DNA of 7,540 nucleotides from Dehalococcoidia bacterium. GTDB taxonomy: Bacteria; Chloroflexota; Dehalococcoidia; Dehalococcoidales; RBG-16-60-22. Every line of letters starts with the position of its first letter. Positions within the stretch are counted from its first letter, which is position 1. The stretch spans positions 1 to 7,540 of the forward strand of contig JABMRL010000051.1 in NCBI GenBank assembly GCA_013202615.1, in the 5' to 3' direction. The notes under the pieces were generated by a model, which did no database searches, was not told the DNA's origin, and saw only the letters and a list, made by a program, of their open reading frames with translations. Both the position numbers and the translations under genes were made by a program. Below, piece by piece: positions 5,067 to 7,540 of the stretch.

Positions 5067-6527
5067 TCACACCAGTTTCGGCTGCTCTCCGATTTTAGCC
5101 AGCTTCTGCGCCAGCCGCTTCTTGCGCTCCCAGTTAGAGCGGCGCATAATCATAATCCTCTGCGCCTGCGGTGAACCGGCGCCGTGCATCGATTCCACGA
5201 GGGCGGTGCCGCAGGTCATGCCCTCTATCAGCCTCAGCAGACGCATTCTGGTCTCGGCGGGCACGTCGGTGGCGCCTTTGCTGTACTTGTCCACATATTT
5301 ACCCACCCTGGTATCGCCCAAGTCGAATTCCGAGGGCATGGTCGCCAGCAGGCCGCCGGCAATATCCTGGGCAAGCCTGCTCATCTCGTAAACATTTTGG
5401 GTAACATTGAGCTTGGTGATATTAGCCAGAAGCGGGTCGGCCATGAAATTGCCTGCCGGCAGCGCGTATCCCTGGCAGGAACAAGCGATGGAGCAGCAGT
5501 AGAGCGTCTCGGCAAGGTGCACCATTTCCACCAGCTTGTCCCTTACATGCGAGGCAGTAGCGGTACCCTGCGCCTCGGCCAGCGCGTACGTGGCGCCGGT
5601 TAAAACATCGCCCAGACCTACCTTGCAGCCGCCGTAGTTCTGCCGGTGGGCGGTGGCGAAGCGCTCGACAAGCTCAAAGGCAAAATCGTACTCGCCGCAC
5701 ATGAATACCTGTTCCCAGGGAACGAAGACATCTTCAAAGACGACCAGTGCCTCCCCACCGACGATACCGTATTCCGGGTTGCCCTGGTCCATCAGGCAGC
5801 CGCCGCATTTCCGGTCGTCGTTGGTCTGGCGACCGAATATATGGACCAGTCCGGGAGCATCGACCGGCACATAACAACATACGGCGTAGTCAGCGTCCGC
5901 CTCCTTCATGGAAGCAGTCGGCATTACCATGTGGCCGAGGGCATTGACGGCGCCGGTGATATGCGCTTTGGCACCGCGTATCACGATGCCGTCCTTTTTC
6001 TTTTCAATGACATGGACATACTGGTCGGGGTCATCCTGCTGGCTGGGTGAGAGGCTGCGGTCGCCTTTCGGGTCGGTCATGGCTCCGGAGATGAACCGGT
6101 CCTCTTTCTGTATTTCTTTTAGGAAATTGACAAACCTCTTATGGTACTCGGTGCCGTTCTTTTTATCCATGTCAAAGGTTACCGAGTAGATGGCGTTCAG
6201 CGCGTCGTGGCCGACGCAGCGAGCAAAGCAGCTTCCCGTCTGTTGACCCAGGGCGCGGAGGGCTTTCACCTTCTGTATCAGGTCATCGGTGCTGTGGTGC
6301 ACATGGGTGAAAAGGTTGATTTTCTCTCCCGTCAGGTGGGATTTGGTGGTCAGCAGTTCCTCAAATTCGGGTGCCCACGCCATGTCATAGGTCAGGGCGA
6401 CGGCATTTATATGGGGGATAAAGGCGGGGTGGTCTGCCACGCTATCGATTTTCTCTCCCATAAAGTAAATCTCCGGCTTGACCCTGCGCAGGCTCTCCCG
6501 GTAATCGTCACCACGTATCATACCCAT
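5067..6527 (-). CDS. abfD: 4-hydroxybutyryl-CoA dehydratase / vinylacetyl-CoA delta-isomerase (AbfD-like)
   Basis: The product belongs to the 4-hydroxyphenylacetate 3-hydroxylase/AbfD family. AbfD is a [4Fe-4S]- and FAD-containing radical enzyme that dehydrates 4-hydroxybutyryl-CoA to crotonyl-CoA and isomerises vinylacetyl-CoA, in 4-aminobutyrate/succinate fermentation or 4-hydroxybutyrate carbon cycles. Numbered from ATG 6527 (486 residues), the cluster ligands known from Clostridium AbfD are all present: Cys100 and Cys104 (GSCFARC), His294 and Cys301 (HRQNYGGCK). The Tyr and Lys of that same motif, and Thr191 in AHITGA, also match active-site residues. MTDPKGDR (150-157) is the flavin region, and ESMHGAGSPQAQRIM is strongly conserved near the C-terminus. 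Retained ligands argue for a dehydratase rather than a flavin monooxygenase. A CGGC pair (241-244) appears additional. ATG 6527 has GTGAGG 9 bases upstream; an in-frame GTG at 6542 lacks a ribosome site. Oxygen-sensitive in known members, so it points to an anaerobe. Confidence 0.93.
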   Translation of the reverse strand: MGMIRGDDYRESLRRVKPEIYFMGEKIDSVADHPAFIPHINAVALTYDMAWAPEFEELLTTKSHLTGEKINLFTHVHHSTDDLIQKVKALRALGQQTGSCFARCVGHDALNAIYSVTFDMDKKNGTEYHKRFVNFLKEIQKEDRFISGAMTDPKGDRSLSPSQQDDPDQYVHVIEKKKDGIVIRGAKAHITGAVNALGHMVMPTASMKEADADYAVCCYVPVDAPGLVHIFGRQTNDDRKCGGCLMDQGNPEYGIVGGEALVVFEDVFVPWEQVFMCGEYDFAFELVERFATAHRQNYGGCKVGLGDVLTGATYALAEAQGTATASHVRDKLVEMVHLAETLYCCSIACSCQGYALPAGNFMADPLLANITKLNVTQNVYEMSRLAQDIAGGLLATMPSEFDLGDTRVGKYVDKYSKGATDVPAETRMRLLRLIEGMTCGTALVESMHGAGSPQAQRIMIMRRSNWERKKRLAQKLAKIGEQPKLV

Positions 6528-6579
6528 AGCCTGAAACCTCACATTTTTTCTTAATATATTTCGTCAGGAAAGATACACA

Positions 6580-6765
6580 TTATTCATAATAGCCGCGGCC
6601 GACGCAGAAGGCGATGGCGCCCAGAATTAAAAGCCCCGAAAGCGAGAACCAGAAAGTCCAGGTAAATTGGGGCATAATTGGTGCAATTATATCGGCGGCG
6701 GTCACAATGCCCATTGCGGCGCAGAGCGTACCGATGATGCCCAGAATAACAGCTGTTAGACCCAT
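6580..6765 (-). CDS. Small two-helix membrane protein upstream of abfD
   Basis: This 61-residue protein has two hydrophobic segments (about residues 4-29 and 36-56) separated by a short loop, MPQFTW. The tail is short and ends RGYYE. It starts at ATG 6765 after a strong AGGAGG 7 bases upstream, better than most ribosome sites in this window, which supports it being translated. Its stop lies 52 bases before the AbfD-like start on the same strand, so it should head a three-gene transcript with abfD and the 104-residue cysteine-rich protein. It is not a recognised transporter or toxin family. It could be a membrane anchor or small subunit, but nothing in the sequence fixes its role. Confidence 0.75.
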   Translation of the reverse strand: MGLTAVILGIIGTLCAAMGIVTAADIIAPIMPQFTWTFWFSLSGLLILGAIAFCVGRGYYE

Positions 6766-6807
6766 TGCTTATCCTCCTGATGTATTTTTATCCGTTAAGC
6801 CTAGTTT

Positions 6808-6817
6808 ATTATATAAT
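6808..6817. promoter_or_regulatory. Palindromic shared -10 box between abfD unit and pncC
   Basis: The 10-base perfect palindrome ATTATATAAT carries a consensus TATAAT on both strands: 6812-6817 on plus for pncC and 6813-6808 on minus for the abfD unit. It lies in the 102-base divergent gap, 50 bases before pncC and 43 bases before the small membrane protein. No good -35 box is visible at 16-18 bases on either side, so activity would need an activator or another sigma factor. Confidence 0.4.
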
Positions 6818-6867
6818 TGGGGAATGAACAAGGCCGTGCAGGAATATTAAGGTAAAGGAAAACTGAT

Positions 6868-7347
6868 ATGTCCATCATTGAACAGGAAATCGGCGATTTA
6901 CTACGCAAGAAAAGGATGACGCTGGGGTTAGTGGAATCAGCCACGGGCGGGCTCATCTCCCACCGCATAACCAATGTGCCGGGCAGTTCCGACTATTACA
7001 AGGGTTCGGTAACTGCCTACAGCAACGAAGCGAAGGCCCGGATAGTTGGCGTGGATGAGGCGACCATTGACCAGCATGGCGCCGTAAGCGCCCGGGTGGC
7101 CGAGGAGATGGCGGAGGGAGGCCGGAAGCTGCTGGTGGTGGATGTGTGCCTTGCGGATACCGGGGTTGCCGGGCCGGGTGGGGCTACCAGAGAAAAGCCG
7201 GCAGGCCTGTTCTACCTCGGCTTGTCCATTAAAGACGAAACGTACAGTCGGCAGCATAACTTCTCGGGCAACCGCGAACAGAACAAACAGGACGCCGCCG
7301 AAGCTGCCCTGAGGTGGCTGAAGGAGTATCTGTTAAGTATGAAGTAG
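6868..7347 (+). CDS. pncC: Nicotinamide-nucleotide amidase PncC (CinA C-terminal domain, standalone)
   Basis: PncC hydrolyses nicotinamide mononucleotide to nicotinate mononucleotide and ammonia, recycling pyridine nucleotides in the cytoplasm. The 159-residue product consists of the CinA C-terminal domain alone; the N-terminal MoaB-like domain of full CinA is absent, as in many bacteria with a separate PncC. Family motifs are in order: ESATGG (23-28; many relatives have Cys in place of this Ala), GSSDYYKGSVTAYS (39-52), GAVS (71-74), TGVAGPGG (98-105) and KPAGL (110-114). The start ATG 6868 follows AAAGGAAA. The gene is divergent from the abfD unit, stands alone, and is closed by an intrinsic terminator 28 bases after its stop. 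Intact. Confidence 0.94.
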   Translation: MSIIEQEIGDLLRKKRMTLGLVESATGGLISHRITNVPGSSDYYKGSVTAYSNEAKARIVGVDEATIDQHGAVSARVAEEMAEGGRKLLVVDVCLADTGVAGPGGATREKPAGLFYLGLSIKDETYSRQHNFSGNREQNKQDAAEAALRWLKEYLLSMK

Positions 7348-7375
7348 GCTGAATAAAGGTATAGAAAGGGTGTTT

Positions 7376-7399
7376 AAGAGGGGCGCTAGCCCCTCTTTT
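7376..7399 (+). terminator. Intrinsic terminator after pncC
   Basis: A perfect 9-base stem, AAGAGGGGC pairing with GCCCCTCTT, encloses the tetraloop GCTA and runs straight into a short T tract (TTTT at 7396-7399). It lies 28 bases after the pncC stop and is the clearest terminator in the window. Confidence 0.85.
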
Positions 7400-7411
7400 A
7401 ATATTCTTCCC

Positions 7412-7434
7412 CTTCTTCTCCAAAGGAGAGGGGG
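7412..7434. repeat. Imperfect CT/GA-rich hairpin, possible dispersed intergenic repeat
   Basis: Ten pairs form around the loop AAA (7422-7424) if three G-T wobbles are allowed: CTTCTTCTCC against GGAGAGGGGG. The run continues with a second G5 block, so that GGGGGATTAAGGGGG is an internal short repeat. Only one copy lies in the window. Its composition resembles the small intergenic repeats seen in many genomes, but copy number cannot be judged here. Confidence 0.45.
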
Positions 7435-7460
7435 ATTAAGGGGGTGAGGTAGATTATAAA

Positions 7461-7489
7461 TTGTCATTAGCATCTATCGATGCTATACT
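7461..7489 (+). promoter_or_regulatory. Strong sigma70-type promoter for the gene at the right edge
   Basis: A -35 box TTGTCA (7461-7466, 5 of 6) and a -10 box TATACT (7484-7489, 5 of 6) are separated by exactly 17 bases. Transcription should start near 7496, about 27 bases before the candidate GTG start. This is the best promoter match in the window. Confidence 0.65.
7468..7485. promoter_or_regulatory. Dyad overlapping promoter spacer and -10 box, candidate operator
   Basis: A perfect 7-base inverted repeat, TAGCATC and GATGCTA, with centre TATC, fills the 17-base spacer and enters the -10 box. It has no T tract after it and so is not a terminator. The position would let a dimeric repressor block polymerase. 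No regulator is identified. Confidence 0.45.
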
Positions 7490-7522
7490 CTGACATATTA
7501 TTAGCGGATTTGGAGACTTCAG

Positions 7523-7540
7523 GTGAAGAGAGCCGATGGA
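7523..7540 (+). CDS. Start of an unidentified gene leaving the window
   Basis: GTG 7523 begins six open codons (MKRADG) that run off the right edge. A GGAG (7512-7515) lies 7 bases upstream and the strong promoter lies about 34 bases upstream, which together support a real start. An ATG at 7536 in another frame is a less likely alternative. Six residues are too few to name a function. The promoter-embedded dyad suggests regulated expression, possibly autoregulation. Confidence 0.45.

Noticed and set aside
5646..6050. Plus-strand open frames opposite abfD
   Set aside because: They are shadows of a strongly conserved enzyme and have no ribosome sites or domains.
6528..6542. GTG 6542 as start of the AbfD-like gene
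   Set aside because: No ribosome site precedes it; its GTGAGG itself serves as a ribosome site for ATG 6527, which fits the family N-terminus.
6824..6850. Eight-residue leader peptide before pncC
   Set aside because: The only purine-rich site (GGGG) is too close to its ATG, and no attenuator hairpin follows; chance ORF is more likely.
1..7540. CRISPR array, tRNA, insertion sequence or phage remnant
   Set aside because: No regularly spaced repeats, cloverleaf-like sequence, transposase or terminal inverted repeats with target duplication were seen on either strand.

Overview
The window looks like a compact chromosomal stretch from an anaerobic bacterium, plausibly an uncultured Chloroflexota of the Dehalococcoidia type. 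That placement is an inference from gene content and style: an oxygen-sensitive 4-hydroxybutyryl-CoA dehydratase-like enzyme, standalone PncC/CinA, small cysteine-bearing proteins and short intergenic gaps. No rRNA, tRNA, CRISPR array, transposase or phage gene is visible, and no stretch over 300 bases lacks a gene.

Layout. (1) 1-1372, minus strand: hisH followed by hisF (cut by the left edge), the two subunits of imidazole glycerol phosphate synthase. (2) 1373-1506: divergent intergenic region with a candidate hisH promoter. (3) 1507-4740, plus strand: an orphan TroA/ZnuA-type metal-binding lipoprotein; a 57-residue HTH-like cysteine protein; a DUF4349 lipoprotein gene with an extra PKD domain that is interrupted by one in-frame amber codon at 3281-3283; and an SDR oxidoreductase starting 5 bases after it. 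(4) 4742-6765, minus strand, convergent with the SDR across a single base: in transcription order a 61-residue membrane protein, an AbfD-like 4-hydroxybutyryl-CoA dehydratase/vinylacetyl-CoA isomerase with all four iron-sulfur ligands, and a 104-residue cysteine-rich protein. (5) 6868-7347, plus: standalone nicotinamide-nucleotide amidase (PncC), divergent from the abfD unit across a palindromic -10 box and followed by a clear intrinsic terminator. (6) 7400-7540: a purine/pyrimidine-rich hairpin repeat, then a strong sigma70-type promoter with an embedded dyad, then the first six codons of a gene leaving the window.

How it fits together. HisH makes ammonia from glutamine and HisF uses it to build the imidazole ring. 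The abfD unit is the metabolic centre of the right half: a radical [4Fe-4S]/FAD dehydratase with two small uncharacterised companions. The SDR belongs to the plus-strand run and is not shown to act with AbfD. The most notable points are the amber-interrupted DUF4349-PKD gene, which is otherwise fully open for 222 codons; the small-protein partners of AbfD; and the promoter/operator at the right edge. No clearly new defence or mobile system is present.
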